Positions 34,340-43,310 of a stretch of DNA of 64,000 bases are shown here, piece by piece. Both the position numbers and the translations under genes were made by a program. The number at the start of each line of letters is the position of its first letter. Positions within the stretch are counted from its first letter, which is position 1. The DNA comes from an uncultured Bacilli bacterium. Lineage in GTDB: Bacteria; Bacillota_I; Bacilli_A; RF39; UBA660. The notes under the pieces were generated by a model. It was not told where the DNA came from, made no database searches, and was given only the letters and a program-made list of their open reading frames with translations. The stretch spans positions 62,001-126,000 of the forward strand of contig CAKOOH010000002.1 in assembly GCA_934098485.1 (NCBI GenBank). The letters are read 5' to 3'.

Positions 34340-35149
34340 TTACTTTTGACACTTAGGACAGTAGTATGTGCTGCGCCCACCTATCTTTACTCTTAATATC
34401 TTTTCATTACAAATTTTGCAGTTTTCCCCTTCTCTTTTATGAACCATTAAAAATTCTTGATAATGTCCAATAACTCCTAAAGAAGATGTATAACTTCTAA
34501 TCGTTGTTCCGCCCTCTTTTATCGCTTTCGTAAGAATCTTCCTTGCTCCTTCAATAATCAAATCTGCTTCTTCTTTTGTAATATCTTCACATTTCTTATA
34601 AGGATTCACTTTAGCATAAAATAATACCTCATTAGCGTATATATTACCTAAGCCAGCGATAATCTCCTGATCAAGAAGTCCCTCCTTAATTGGTAATTTT
34701 TTATTTTTAAAATAATCTAGTAAATACGTCGCCGTTAGCTTATCATCAAAGGGTTCTAAACCAAGTTTATTTAATCCTTTATATTTACTAATATCATTAG
34801 TCACAAACATTCTTCCAAATTTCCTAGTATCATGATACCTAAGTGAAATATTATCATTCATTAAAAAGATAATATGTTCATGCTTTTCTATTTTTTCCTC
34901 CGGCGTCTTTATAAAAAATTTACCTTCCATTCTTAAATGACTAATTAAATAAAGATCATTAAACTTAAATATTAAATATTTCCCATAAGTACTAACATCA
35001 TCTAAACTTTTAGAAATTAAATTTTTAATATCTAAGCTTCCTTCTTCAATTATTTTAGGATAAATAACATTAATATCAATAATCTTTTTATGAAGTAATT
35101 TTTCTCTTAACGTCTTAGCAACCGTTCTAACCTCTGGTAACTCCGGCAT
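34340..35149 (-). CDS. mutM: Formamidopyrimidine-DNA glycosylase MutM (Fpg)
   Basis: A 269-residue base-excision repair enzyme that removes 8-oxoguanine and formamidopyrimidines and nicks the site. The N-terminal PELPEV supplies the catalytic Pro2/Glu3; HLRMEGKF is the void-filling/Lys region; GNIYANEVLF is the helix-two-turn-helix; and the C-terminal zinc finger has CKIC and CPKC. Length is normal. It starts 11 bases after polA, the usual Bacilli polA-mutM pairing, so repair synthesis and glycosylase are co-expressed. Confidence 0.96.
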   Translation of the reverse strand: MPELPEVRTVAKTLREKLLHKKIIDINVIYPKIIEEGSLDIKNLISKSLDDVSTYGKYLIFKFNDLYLISHLRMEGKFFIKTPEEKIEKHEHIIFLMNDNISLRYHDTRKFGRMFVTNDISKYKGLNKLGLEPFDDKLTATYLLDYFKNKKLPIKEGLLDQEIIAGLGNIYANEVLFYAKVNPYKKCEDITKEEADLIIEGARKILTKAIKEGGTTIRSYTSSLGVIGHYQEFLMVHKREGENCKICNEKILRVKIGGRSTYYCPKCQK

Positions 35150-35160
35150 AAACTCACTCC

Positions 35161-37716
35161 TTACTTTGCATCATACCAATTTTTGCCATAATCCATTCCA
35201 ACTTTTAATGGAACTTTAAGTGGTGTAATATTTTCCATTTCATTTTTTACAATTTCACTAATAATTTCTTTTTCTTCTTCTTTTACATCAAAAATAAGTT
35301 CATCATGCACTTGTAAAAGCATCTTCGATTTTAAATTTTTCTCTTCCATAATTTTATCAATTTTAATCATCGCCATTTTAATAATATCGGCACTAGTTCC
35401 TTGAATTGGTGTATTAAGTGCAATACGTTCTCCGGCATTTCTAATCATATAATTAGAGTTTTGTAATTCTTCAATCTCTCTTTTACGTCCAAATAAAGTT
35501 CTAACACTACCAAACATATGAGCTTCTTCAACTATCTCATCCATATATCGTTTTACCCCTGGATATAAATCTAGATATTTATCAATAAACTTTTTAGCTT
35601 CTTTAGGATTTAAATTTAAATTTTCACCTAAACCAAATCCTGAAATACCATAAACGATTCCAAATATTACTGCTTTAGCTGTTCTTCTCATTTGTTTCGT
35701 AACTTCACTTTTAGGCACTTCAAAAATATCACTTGCTACCGTCGTATGAATATCTTCGCCTGATTTAAATGCTTCAATTAATTCCTTAGAATCACTAATA
35801 TGAGCAAGAACCCTAAGTTCTATCTGTGAATAATCTGCACATAAAAACATATCATTACAAGGAACAAAAGCTTTTCTAACTCTTCGACCATTTTCATCCC
35901 TAGTTGGTATATTTTGCATATTAGGATCCATACTTGATAATCTTCCTGTTCTAGTTAAAGTTTGCTTATAAATCGTATGAATCTTACCATCACTCAAAAT
36001 ATAGTTATGTAAAGATTCTAAATAAGTGCTATTAAATTTAGCTAAATTTCTATATTCTAAAATATATTCAATAATCGGATCTATTCCCATTAACTTTTCT
36101 AGTGTCCCTGCATCAGTACTATATTTCTTACCAGCAATAACCCTCTTATGATAAGGAAAGCCTAACTTTTCAAAAAGAATTACTCCTAATTGTTTCGGAC
36201 TACTAATATTAAATTTTTCTCCTGCTCTTTCATATATCTTATCTGATAATTCATTTAATTTATCAAGTGTTTCGTCATGTAATTCATCAAGTACACTTTT
36301 TTCGCATTTAATGCCATTTATTTCCATCCGTGCTAAAACAGGAATCAAAGGCATCTCAATATTATTAAATAAATCATACATATCCTCAAGTTTTAATTTC
36401 TTAATTAAATCATCCCTTGTTTCATAGATATATTTAGCCTTCATCGTTACTGCTATTTTTAACTTTTCTTCATCTTTAATCGCATCTTCATAAAAAGGAA
36501 CATCAATATTTTCTTTATTCATCAAAACCGCTAAGTCTTCCTTAATTTGTAAATTAAGTAAGTATGCAGCAACCATCGTATCAAATATTGTATTAGTTTT
36601 AAAATCATTTAATAAAACTATATTCTTTTTTAAATCATAAGTATATTTCTTATTGTCCTTTAAATACTCTAATATCTCTTTAATTTTATCTTTAGGAACA
36701 TAAAAAGCATTTTCTCCATCATATAACCCCATACCTAAAATATCTGCTAAATGATAATTAATATTATTACACTCTATAAAATAAGAAATTATTCCCTCAT
36801 TTTTAATTTCACTAACATCCTTAAACTCTTTATAATCAGGCGTAAAATTCTTTTCTTTTCTTGGCATCTTCTTTAATAATGAATAAAATTCTAAATCTGT
36901 ATAAATTTCTTCTAACTTATCAGTTGGACCCAAATATTTTAAATCTTCTAATTTTTCCTTTATAGGTACCTCTAAACAAATTGTACATATATCTTTACTA
37001 AAAAAAGCATTTTCTTTATCATTTACTAACTTATCATGTAAAGCCCCTTTAATTCTATTTATATTCTCATAAATATTTTCTAAAGTGCCATACTCTTGTA
37101 ACAATTTTAAAGCTGTTTTTTCTCCGATTCCTTTAACTCCTGGAACATTATCAGAAGGATCTCCCATTAATGCTTTTAAATCAATCATTCTAATTGGTTT
37201 TATTCCATAATCAGCTTCAAAACTATCCGGATTATATCTTATATATCCTTTTGTTTTTAATAGTTTTACTTCAACCTCCTCATTAATTAACTGTAGTAAA
37301 TCTTTATCAGAAGATACAATTAAAGCATCAAATTCTTTATCATCATAAGCCATTTTACTTATAGTACCTATAATATCATCAGCTTCATAGTTTTCTACTT
37401 CAATATGTTTTATTCCCATCGCATCTAATAATACTTTAGCCCTAGGCATCTGAACTTTTAATTCTTCCGGTGTTTCAATTCTTCCTGCTTTATATTGCTC
37501 ATATTTTTCATGTCTAAAGTTTTTACCAATATCAAAAGCAACTACCATATACTCTGGTTTTTCTTCTTCTATAATTTTATTAATCATTGAAACAAAACCA
37601 TATAAAGCATTTGTTGGATCTCCCTTACTATTTTTCATAAAGTTTCCTGTATAAGCAGTTGCGTAATAACTTCTAAACATTAAATTATTACCATCTACTA
37701 AAATTATCTTTTTCAT
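35161..37716 (-). CDS. polA: DNA polymerase I
   Basis: I start it at the Met at 37716 (MKKIILVDGNNLMFRS), which is spaced from GAAGGTGG; the longest frame begins five codons earlier. The 851-residue enzyme has the 5'-nuclease domain (about 1-290, with VVSSDKDLLQL and GVKGIGEKTA), a middle 3'-5' exonuclease-like domain, and the polymerase domain with motif A DYSQIELRVLAH (about 624), motif B RRTAKAVIFGIVYG and motif C VHDELIFD (about 802). The exonuclease DxE motif is lost (YFIECNN), so proofreading is probably absent, as in Bacillus Pol I. It is transcribed with mutM. Confidence 0.96.
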   Translation of the reverse strand: MKKIILVDGNNLMFRSYYATAYTGNFMKNSKGDPTNALYGFVSMINKIIEEEKPEYMVVAFDIGKNFRHEKYEQYKAGRIETPEELKVQMPRAKVLLDAMGIKHIEVENYEADDIIGTISKMAYDDKEFDALIVSSDKDLLQLINEEVEVKLLKTKGYIRYNPDSFEADYGIKPIRMIDLKALMGDPSDNVPGVKGIGEKTALKLLQEYGTLENIYENINRIKGALHDKLVNDKENAFFSKDICTICLEVPIKEKLEDLKYLGPTDKLEEIYTDLEFYSLLKKMPRKEKNFTPDYKEFKDVSEIKNEGIISYFIECNNINYHLADILGMGLYDGENAFYVPKDKIKEILEYLKDNKKYTYDLKKNIVLLNDFKTNTIFDTMVAAYLLNLQIKEDLAVLMNKENIDVPFYEDAIKDEEKLKIAVTMKAKYIYETRDDLIKKLKLEDMYDLFNNIEMPLIPVLARMEINGIKCEKSVLDELHDETLDKLNELSDKIYERAGEKFNISSPKQLGVILFEKLGFPYHKRVIAGKKYSTDAGTLEKLMGIDPIIEYILEYRNLAKFNSTYLESLHNYILSDGKIHTIYKQTLTRTGRLSSMDPNMQNIPTRDENGRRVRKAFVPCNDMFLCADYSQIELRVLAHISDSKELIEAFKSGEDIHTTVASDIFEVPKSEVTKQMRRTAKAVIFGIVYGISGFGLGENLNLNPKEAKKFIDKYLDLYPGVKRYMDEIVEEAHMFGSVRTLFGRKREIEELQNSNYMIRNAGERIALNTPIQGTSADIIKMAMIKIDKIMEEKNLKSKMLLQVHDELIFDVKEEEKEIISEIVKNEMENITPLKVPLKVGMDYGKNWYDAK

Positions 37717-37765
37717 AAGTACCACCTTCATTTTTATTATAATACATATTATCTTATAAATAAAA

Positions 37766-37788
37766 GAAAAACCTGGATTTAATCCAAG
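37766..37788 (-). terminator. Terminator of the sepF-divIVA unit
   Basis: Minus-strand stem CTTGGAT / ATCCAGG with a short loop and T-rich tail, overlapping the divIVA stop codon. Confidence 0.6.
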
Positions 37789-38204
37789 TGATCTATATCA
37801 TCAACTAATTCTAATTGACTTTCTAATATACTTCTTAATCGTTTTTTAAAGGTTATAATATTTCTTTTTAATGCTAAATTCTCCATTTGTGTTTTTTCTG
37901 CTTGCATTAATGCTTCATTTACAATTCTTGATGCATTTTTCTTAGCATCATTAATAATGCTTTCACTTTCATCTCTTGCTTGTTTTTTCATCTGACTAGA
38001 TGTATCTTCCGCCAAATATATTGCTCTATTTAAAGTATCTTCTAAATTTTTATATTTTTCTAATGAATTCTTAAGTTCTGCTATTTCTAAGTCTTTTTTC
38101 TTTAAATCAGAAAGCATTTCTTCAACTTGCTTTATTACATCATCAACAAATTTATTAACTTCTTCTTTTCTATAGCCACGTAGTGCCGTGCTAAATTTTT
38201 CCAT
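37779..38204 (-). CDS. divIVA: Cell-division/polarity protein DivIVA
   Basis: A 141-residue protein with the N-terminal membrane-curvature domain FSTALRGYRKEEVNKFVDDV and a long coiled coil to residue 135. The RGY-x-x-x-EV-x-x-F pattern is diagnostic for DivIVA/GpsB; the length and a second coiled coil favour DivIVA. It marks curved membrane at septa and poles. AAAGGTGAT precedes the ATG. It is 25 bases downstream of sepF; in Bacillus the two genes are in the same ylm cluster, and here the ylmG/ylmH genes between them are missing. Confidence 0.9.
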   Translation of the reverse strand: MEKFSTALRGYRKEEVNKFVDDVIKQVEEMLSDLKKKDLEIAELKNSLEKYKNLEDTLNRAIYLAEDTSSQMKKQARDESESIINDAKKNASRIVNEALMQAEKTQMENLALKRNIITFKKRLRSILESQLELVDDIDHLD

Positions 38205-38229
38205 ACTATCACCTTTATATGCTTATATA

Positions 38230-38637
38230 TTAAAAATCAATTTCTTCCTCTGCTTTTTTACTATTTTCTTGTTCGCTCATCTTTCCTTGTACACTTACAT
38301 TTTTAGGTGTGCATAAATATATTCCCCCACCTAGTTTTTGCATATCTCCGCCAATCGCGTATACACATCCTGTTAAAAAGTCAATAATCCTCTTACCTTG
38401 ATCAGAAGTTACCCTTTTTAAATTTACTACTACACTATTACGTTTCTTTAAATGATCCGCAATAGTTTGACTTTCAGAATATGCTCTAGGTTCAACTAAT
38501 ATCATTTTACTTCCGTTTTTTGCTTCATCTTCTTTAAAGTTTTTTTCACTTACAGAGTAAAATTCCTCTTCCATATTTATACTATCATCATTACTATCTT
38601 CTTCACCAAATAATGCTTTTTTTAAATTTAGTGCCAT
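38230..38637 (-). CDS. sepF: Cell division protein SepF
   Basis: A 135-residue protein with an N-terminal amphipathic membrane-binding helix (MALNLKKALFG), an acidic linker and the SepF core: SKMILVEPRAYSESQTIADHLKKR, seen as VEPRAYSES and IADHLK, then VVNLKRVTSDQGKRIIDFLTG and GGIYLCTPKNV. SepF forms rings that anchor FtsZ to the membrane and organise the septum. Length is a little below the family norm (about 150). AAGGAGG precedes the ATG. It forms a transcription unit with divIVA. Confidence 0.95.
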   Translation of the reverse strand: MALNLKKALFGEEDSNDDSINMEEEFYSVSEKNFKEDEAKNGSKMILVEPRAYSESQTIADHLKKRNSVVVNLKRVTSDQGKRIIDFLTGCVYAIGGDMQKLGGGIYLCTPKNVSVQGKMSEQENSKKAEEEIDF

Positions 38638-38707
38638 AAAGCATCCTCCTTATATTAATCTACTATTATTCTATCATATTTATTTTTATTAATAAATACC
38701 CAAAACA

Positions 38708-38729
38708 AAAAAAGAGAATTTTTCCCTTT
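38708..38729 (-). terminator. Likely terminator of the TasA-like gene
   Basis: Minus-strand AAGGGAA / TTCTCTT (with G-U pairs) around AAA, followed by seven T. The stem is weak. Confidence 0.45.
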
Positions 38730-38770
38730 TCCTTTTCAGTAAAAACTTAAATTTCAAAATATTTTATCAA

Positions 38771-40360
38771 TTAAGAAACTATGAATGGATCAGAAGCTGT
38801 TCCCGTTCCATCTGATATTGTCGTTGAATTTTTTAATGATATTGCTGGACGCACTCCATTCACAACGACCACCGAAGAATCAAAAAGACTACCATCTGAA
38901 TGAATACATCCTTCATTCGCCAAACCATTAACATAGAAAAGGCGCGGCGACATAGTCCACCACCACTCACCACTTGCATTTTCATTTAAATAATAAGAAC
39001 TATTTTCTCCACTATACTTTCCGCCAGCAAAGGATACTTCATCATATGTAAGTAATCCGATTTTATATCCTTTCAAAGCACCATTGCCATTTATTGTATC
39101 ACTCGCGGTAAATTTAGATAATTTACCACCAGTTTTATCGGCAGGACATATTATGCTTGGTGATGTTTCTCTATCATATGCCGCATAATTTGTGGCTCTA
39201 GTTCCAAATCCTGGATCCAACGTACTTTTATCATTACACCATATCGTGTCTGCTAATTTATTTTTTTGTATTTCACTAAATGTTAAATCATACCATGTTT
39301 TTAAATTAGTAAGAATTATACTATCCGTTTTATTTTCATGCTCCGCTGCATATGTACTTGATCCTGGTGTTCCATACATAAAGCCAAGAGACGCATTATT
39401 ATCTTTAAAATTATTAAACACACTTGTATAAGTTGTTCCAGAATATCTAGCAAAAGCGGCTGTTGTATTATTGTTTGATGCAGCACATGGACTTGCTACT
39501 TTATTTATATTGTCATTATGAAGTACTAATTTGATTGAGCCATCTCCGGTTACACGCACTATCCTCCAGCATTTACCAGCAAATTCGACATAATTATTAG
39601 TTATTGCACCTCTATAGTAATAACTAGTTCCATAATCATCTGAAGTAGATGCTAACACAGCTTCATTTGAAAGTGACAATTCTCTTCCTGGGGTTGTTAT
39701 TGTTTGCATTGCTGACGGATAATTTTTCTTTATTCCTGCTAGTAATGTTCCTGCTTTGGCATCATACCATCCTTCAGGTGCTGGCTCCCTCACTGTGTTT
39801 CCTGCTTCAATTACAATATGAGCCGCAAATTTTTTCCCTTGATTTATATTCTGATCTTCATTTGTATCTAAAAAATATATTTTTAATGTATATTTGTGTA
39901 CTTTATCTTTTCCTTTTGTATTTGTAAATGCTCCTTGTCCTATTTCAATATCAGATGTTCCTATATTTGCTTTAGTTATAGCTGAAATAACACTTCCATT
40001 GCCATCTGTATTTTCACTATCTAAACTATACTGCAGTGCATTTTCCTCAAATTCGTTATTATCTATTACCATCTTTACTTTATAATAAGCCGTTAAATCT
40101 AAATCATTATTTCCTGTTACTGTAAATGTTTTAGTAATCCACTCTTTTTCTCTTGGAAATATGCCCTTTGCATTCAAAGTACCACTACCATCCGTATATG
40201 TCACAGAAATATTACCACCTTCTAAAACAATAGTTGAAGCACTTTCTACCCCACTTATTTTAGCCGAAAAGAAAGAATAAGAAATTCCAACTCCTATTGT
40301 TAAAGTTAATAAAATTGTTAATATTGCCACTTTTAGATTTTTCTTCTTTATATCATTCAT
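38771..40360 (-). CDS. TasA/camelysin-like exported surface protein, paralogue A
   Basis: I use the Met at 40360, well spaced from AGGTGAT; the longer GTG start overlaps that site. The 529-residue protein has an N-terminal export helix (VAILTILLTLTIGVGISYSFFSAKISG), which is the TasA/CalY-type SipW-processed signal motif (SYSFFSA then ESxSTIVxEGG), and a first beta domain (about 30-185) with FPREKEWITKTFTVTG. The C-terminal region (about 215-529) has CWRIVRVTGDGSIKLVLHND and a closing WWTMSPRLFYV/VRPAISLK module, similar to DUF6273-type domains. It shares both domains with 59128-60864. Probably an extracellular matrix or pseudopilus-like component. No SipW signal peptidase is present in the window. 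Confidence 0.75.
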   Translation of the reverse strand: MNDIKKKNLKVAILTILLTLTIGVGISYSFFSAKISGVESASTIVLEGGNISVTYTDGSGTLNAKGIFPREKEWITKTFTVTGNNDLDLTAYYKVKMVIDNNEFEENALQYSLDSENTDGNGSVISAITKANIGTSDIEIGQGAFTNTKGKDKVHKYTLKIYFLDTNEDQNINQGKKFAAHIVIEAGNTVREPAPEGWYDAKAGTLLAGIKKNYPSAMQTITTPGRELSLSNEAVLASTSDDYGTSYYYRGAITNNYVEFAGKCWRIVRVTGDGSIKLVLHNDNINKVASPCAASNNNTTAAFARYSGTTYTSVFNNFKDNNASLGFMYGTPGSSTYAAEHENKTDSIILTNLKTWYDLTFSEIQKNKLADTIWCNDKSTLDPGFGTRATNYAAYDRETSPSIICPADKTGGKLSKFTASDTINGNGALKGYKIGLLTYDEVSFAGGKYSGENSSYYLNENASGEWWWTMSPRLFYVNGLANEGCIHSDGSLFDSSVVVVNGVRPAISLKNSTTISDGTGTASDPFIVS

Positions 40361-40382
40361 ATATGGTATCACCTACTATTCA

Positions 40383-40411
40383 ATTTTACTATCATTACAA
40401 ATTATAATCAA
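40383..40411 (-). promoter_or_regulatory. Promoter of TasA-like paralogue A
   Basis: TTGATT (40406-40411) is 17 bases from TAAAAT (40383-40388) on the minus strand. The DNA just upstream (40411-40448) resembles the DNA upstream of paralogue B. Confidence 0.55.
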
Positions 40412-40424
40412 GTTAATTTTAACC

Positions 40425-40460
40425 ATAAAAAATCTATGGTAATAACTAAACCACAGATTT
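40425..40460 (-). terminator. Terminator of the dnaB-dnaI operon
   Basis: Minus-strand stem AAATCTGTGG / CCATAGATTT (one mismatch) with an 11-base loop and TTTTTT tail, nine bases after the dnaI stop codon. Confidence 0.7.
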
Positions 40461-40468
40461 ATTCATTT

Positions 40469-41380
40469 TTATTTTCTTCGGTTTTCTCCAAATAATTCTA
40501 AATACTCTGATAATTGTTTTATTCTTTCCATTATTCTTCTTGCTTTAATTTTCTCTTCGGCAGTATCTTTGATAATTAAATGATTTTCTAACTCCTCCAA
40601 ATTTAAATTTGATGTAAAAAATGTCGGCATCTTATTATCCATTCTATATTGTAAAATTGTTCCTAGAATTTCATCTCTATTCCACGCGGTTACGCTTTCT
40701 GCCCCAATATCATCCAAAAGTAATAAATCACAGGTTTTAATCACATTCATTCTCTCATAAAAATCTTCTCCCGAAGAAAAAGATTCTTTAATACTTCTGA
40801 TAAGTTCCGGATAATAAACAATTACAACACTATAGTTTAATCTAGATAATTCATTTAAAAGTGCACTTATCATATATGTTTTACCACTACCAAATGAGCC
40901 ATATAAATAAAGTCCTTTTTGCTTTTCATCTTTCTGATAACTATCATAAAATTTCTTTAGCCATTTAATTATTTTTGCTCTTTTGGTTTCTAACTCTATA
41001 TTAGCCATCCTGGCCATTTTAATATCATAAGGCATTTGAAAAAAATTAGATTTAATTCCTTCTTTTTCTTTAATATCTTTCTTTTTATACTTACATGCTA
41101 CATAATTAAATTCTAAAAGACCATCATCATTTACACTTGGATAATAAACCATCCCCGTTACCCTATTTTGACAAGCAAGTAAACTTTTACAGTTTGCGCA
41201 TTTTTGAAGTTCTTCCACTGTTCTTTCTAATTTAGAAGTATATTTGCATGCCACATTTTCCTTAATTTTTAAAGTATTTACAAGTTTTTTAAAATTATCA
41301 TCCTTTAAAGCCACTGCATAATCACTTTTTAAACTAAATTCTAAATCTTTTTTACCTTTCATGGCATTAAATTCTCTCAC
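40469..41380 (-). CDS. dnaI: Primosomal protein DnaI (helicase loader)
   Basis: A 303-residue AAA+ protein. The N-terminal domain (about 1-125) has a Cys cluster (CKYTS, CANCKSLLACQNR) that would form the DnaI zinc site. The ATPase domain has Walker A GSFGSGKTY (about 162), Walker B LLLLDDIGAES, sensor FFTSNLNLEEL and an Arg finger in RIMERI. DnaI loads the replicative helicase DnaC onto DNA with DnaB and DnaD. The GTG start at 41380 is well spaced from AGGTG. It follows dnaB by six bases, the classic Bacilli dnaB-dnaI order. Confidence 0.93.
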   Translation of the reverse strand: MREFNAMKGKKDLEFSLKSDYAVALKDDNFKKLVNTLKIKENVACKYTSKLERTVEELQKCANCKSLLACQNRVTGMVYYPSVNDDGLLEFNYVACKYKKKDIKEKEGIKSNFFQMPYDIKMARMANIELETKRAKIIKWLKKFYDSYQKDEKQKGLYLYGSFGSGKTYMISALLNELSRLNYSVVIVYYPELIRSIKESFSSGEDFYERMNVIKTCDLLLLDDIGAESVTAWNRDEILGTILQYRMDNKMPTFFTSNLNLEELENHLIIKDTAEEKIKARRIMERIKQLSEYLELFGENRRK

Positions 41381-41386
41381 TTATAA

Positions 41387-42661
41387 TCACCTAAATTCTT
41401 TTAATAATTCTTCTAATTCTGCTTTTTCTTCTTCGGTTATTTCCTCATCTTTAATTTTATTATTAAACCAAGAAGGTAAAACCGCTTCTTTTTTAATTTC
41501 TTTCTTTGGACGTTTCTTATATTCCTTTTCCGCCTGATTCATCGCCGCAGTTGCTGTTTTTATTCCCAGTCTTACCCACTGTCCTGCAATCGTTTCTACA
41601 AATCCTTTAGTAAGTTTATTATCATTTATTCGTAAAGTATAATCAATTAAAACATTAATAACTGCTGGTGTCATCTCTAAATCAATTGCTAAATACTCTA
41701 ATAACTTTAAATCTCTAGGTGTTGGATTATTATTTTTATATTTACTTCTTAAAAAGTCATAAGGACTAGTATTTTCAAAAATATAAATCATTTTTCCTTT
41801 ATTAGATAAATTTCCTTCCGGACTCTTTAAATAATCTGGCTGCGTTCTATAAATTAACGTTGGAAGAGTTCCTCCATTATTATATTCATAATATTTTCTT
41901 ACTTCTTTTATTAATAAATCTTTATTAATCATTCCATTATTATCAATCGTAAGTCTTATTATTTCACTAAGTTTAAGTGTATCTAAATTATAAATAAACG
42001 CTAAACTATTTATTAATTCTCTCATTCTTTTATTAAGTGCTTTATCACTTAAAACTTTATTAGGAATACTTTCCATAAGCATATCAAAATCAATTAAAGA
42101 ATCAATCATTAATTTATTTTCACTCTTAGCTTTAATATCCCCGTTGTTAAAAATATTTCCTACGGTAGATCTAAATGTATCATTTAATTTTACAGTAATT
42201 TCTTCATAATCATCATATTTAAAAGTAGGTTTCTTATAGTACTTAAGTAAACCATTATATTCATTTTCTCCAATATTGTTATATAAAACCACATTCAAAA
42301 TTGGATGATTAAAAAATTCATAAGCACTAAGAGGTGAAAAGAGTTCATATATATAATGATTAATATCATTTTCTTTTTTTAAATACGTTTTAAGTAACCC
42401 CATCGATTCTAATGCTTTTCTTGCTTCTTTTATATCTTCTAATCCTGTTTTTAGAAAAGTCATTAAATGATGATGAGTATAATCTTTACTAATAGTTTCT
42501 GATTTATCTAAATCACTCCATAAAGTCATATACAAACTTACTGGTAGGGGTCCCACAATTGGTTCATAAAGATTAATTAAATTCTTTTTATCGAACTCGG
42601 TTAGTATCGTTTTATTAACAACTATATAAGTATCTGCTGGCAAGATATTTTTTTCTTTCAT
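41387..42661 (-). CDS. dnaB: Replication initiation and membrane attachment protein DnaB (DnaD-like)
   Basis: The start is set at the Met at 42661 (MKEKNILPADTYIVV), spaced from GAAGAAGGTG; the longer frame starts 18 codons earlier without a good site. The 424-residue protein has the Bacillota DnaB layout: an N-terminal winged helix (about 1-120, INLYEPIVGPLPVSLYMTLW, seen as YEPIVGPLPVSLY), a middle oligomerisation region, and a DnaD-like C-terminal domain with DLKLLEYLAIDLEMTPAVINVLIDY. It acts with DnaD and DnaI in helicase loading at the origin. It is not the hexameric helicase of Gram-negatives that shares the name. Confidence 0.9.
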   Translation of the reverse strand: MKEKNILPADTYIVVNKTILTEFDKKNLINLYEPIVGPLPVSLYMTLWSDLDKSETISKDYTHHHLMTFLKTGLEDIKEARKALESMGLLKTYLKKENDINHYIYELFSPLSAYEFFNHPILNVVLYNNIGENEYNGLLKYYKKPTFKYDDYEEITVKLNDTFRSTVGNIFNNGDIKAKSENKLMIDSLIDFDMLMESIPNKVLSDKALNKRMRELINSLAFIYNLDTLKLSEIIRLTIDNNGMINKDLLIKEVRKYYEYNNGGTLPTLIYRTQPDYLKSPEGNLSNKGKMIYIFENTSPYDFLRSKYKNNNPTPRDLKLLEYLAIDLEMTPAVINVLIDYTLRINDNKLTKGFVETIAGQWVRLGIKTATAAMNQAEKEYKKRPKKEIKKEAVLPSWFNNKIKDEEITEEEKAELEELLKEFR

Positions 42662-42782
42662 ACTAACACCTTCTTCAAAAATATTGTAACTATTATAAGT
42701 TTTAATTGCAAGCAAATAAAGTTAAAATATAAATAAATTTTTAAAGTCAAAAAAGAAGAAATATAAATTTCCCCTCTTATAA

Positions 42783-43280
42783 TTATAATAAAGTGTTTGC
42801 TTCTATTTTGTATTTATATTTTTTCCCTTTTACTAAATCGTAGTTTTCCTTTTTAATTGCTAATTTAATATTATAGGTTCTTTTTTCTTTACCATTTAAA
42901 TTAAATCTTTTAAGTAAAAATATATCATAGTTTTGATCACTATTTTGATATAAAAAACTTAACTCGCAATTATAGTCATCTAAATAAACTACTAAATCGT
43001 CACCTTTAATTTCTGAAGATTTGTCTAATTTAAAAACTAAATCGGCACTAACATTATATTTAGAATTATTTAAAACGGTATAACTTCCATTAATAATTGC
43101 CATTTCTAAATTGTCTTGATTTAAACTTTGTCCGCTTATAAGTTCAATATTATTTTGCGCAACAGCTTTTTCAATCATAGCCGTTTTTTCTCTAAATCTT
43201 TCCCAAATAAATAAACTAAATATTAATACAACAAAACATAATACAATGCTAGATAAATACTTGAAAATATCACGTGCCAT
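42783..43280 (-). CDS. Signal-anchored small exported protein, function unknown
   Basis: A 165-residue protein with one N-terminal membrane helix (YLSSIVLCFVVLIFSLFIW) and a beta-rich outside domain of about 125 residues (NGSYTVLNNSKYNVSADLVFKL, in parts; KRTYNIKLAIKK; YKYKIEANTLL). The composition suggests a single Ig-like or jelly-roll domain. I recognise no family. It lies 31 bases downstream of dnaE in the same direction and 121 bases upstream of dnaB. Confidence 0.6.
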   Translation of the reverse strand: MARDIFKYLSSIVLCFVVLIFSLFIWERFREKTAMIEKAVAQNNIELISGQSLNQDNLEMAIINGSYTVLNNSKYNVSADLVFKLDKSSEIKGDDLVVYLDDYNCELSFLYQNSDQNYDIFLLKRFNLNGKEKRTYNIKLAIKKENYDLVKGKKYKYKIEANTLL

Positions 43281-43310
43281 AAATACCCCCTTAAATTAGG
43301 GCATATTATA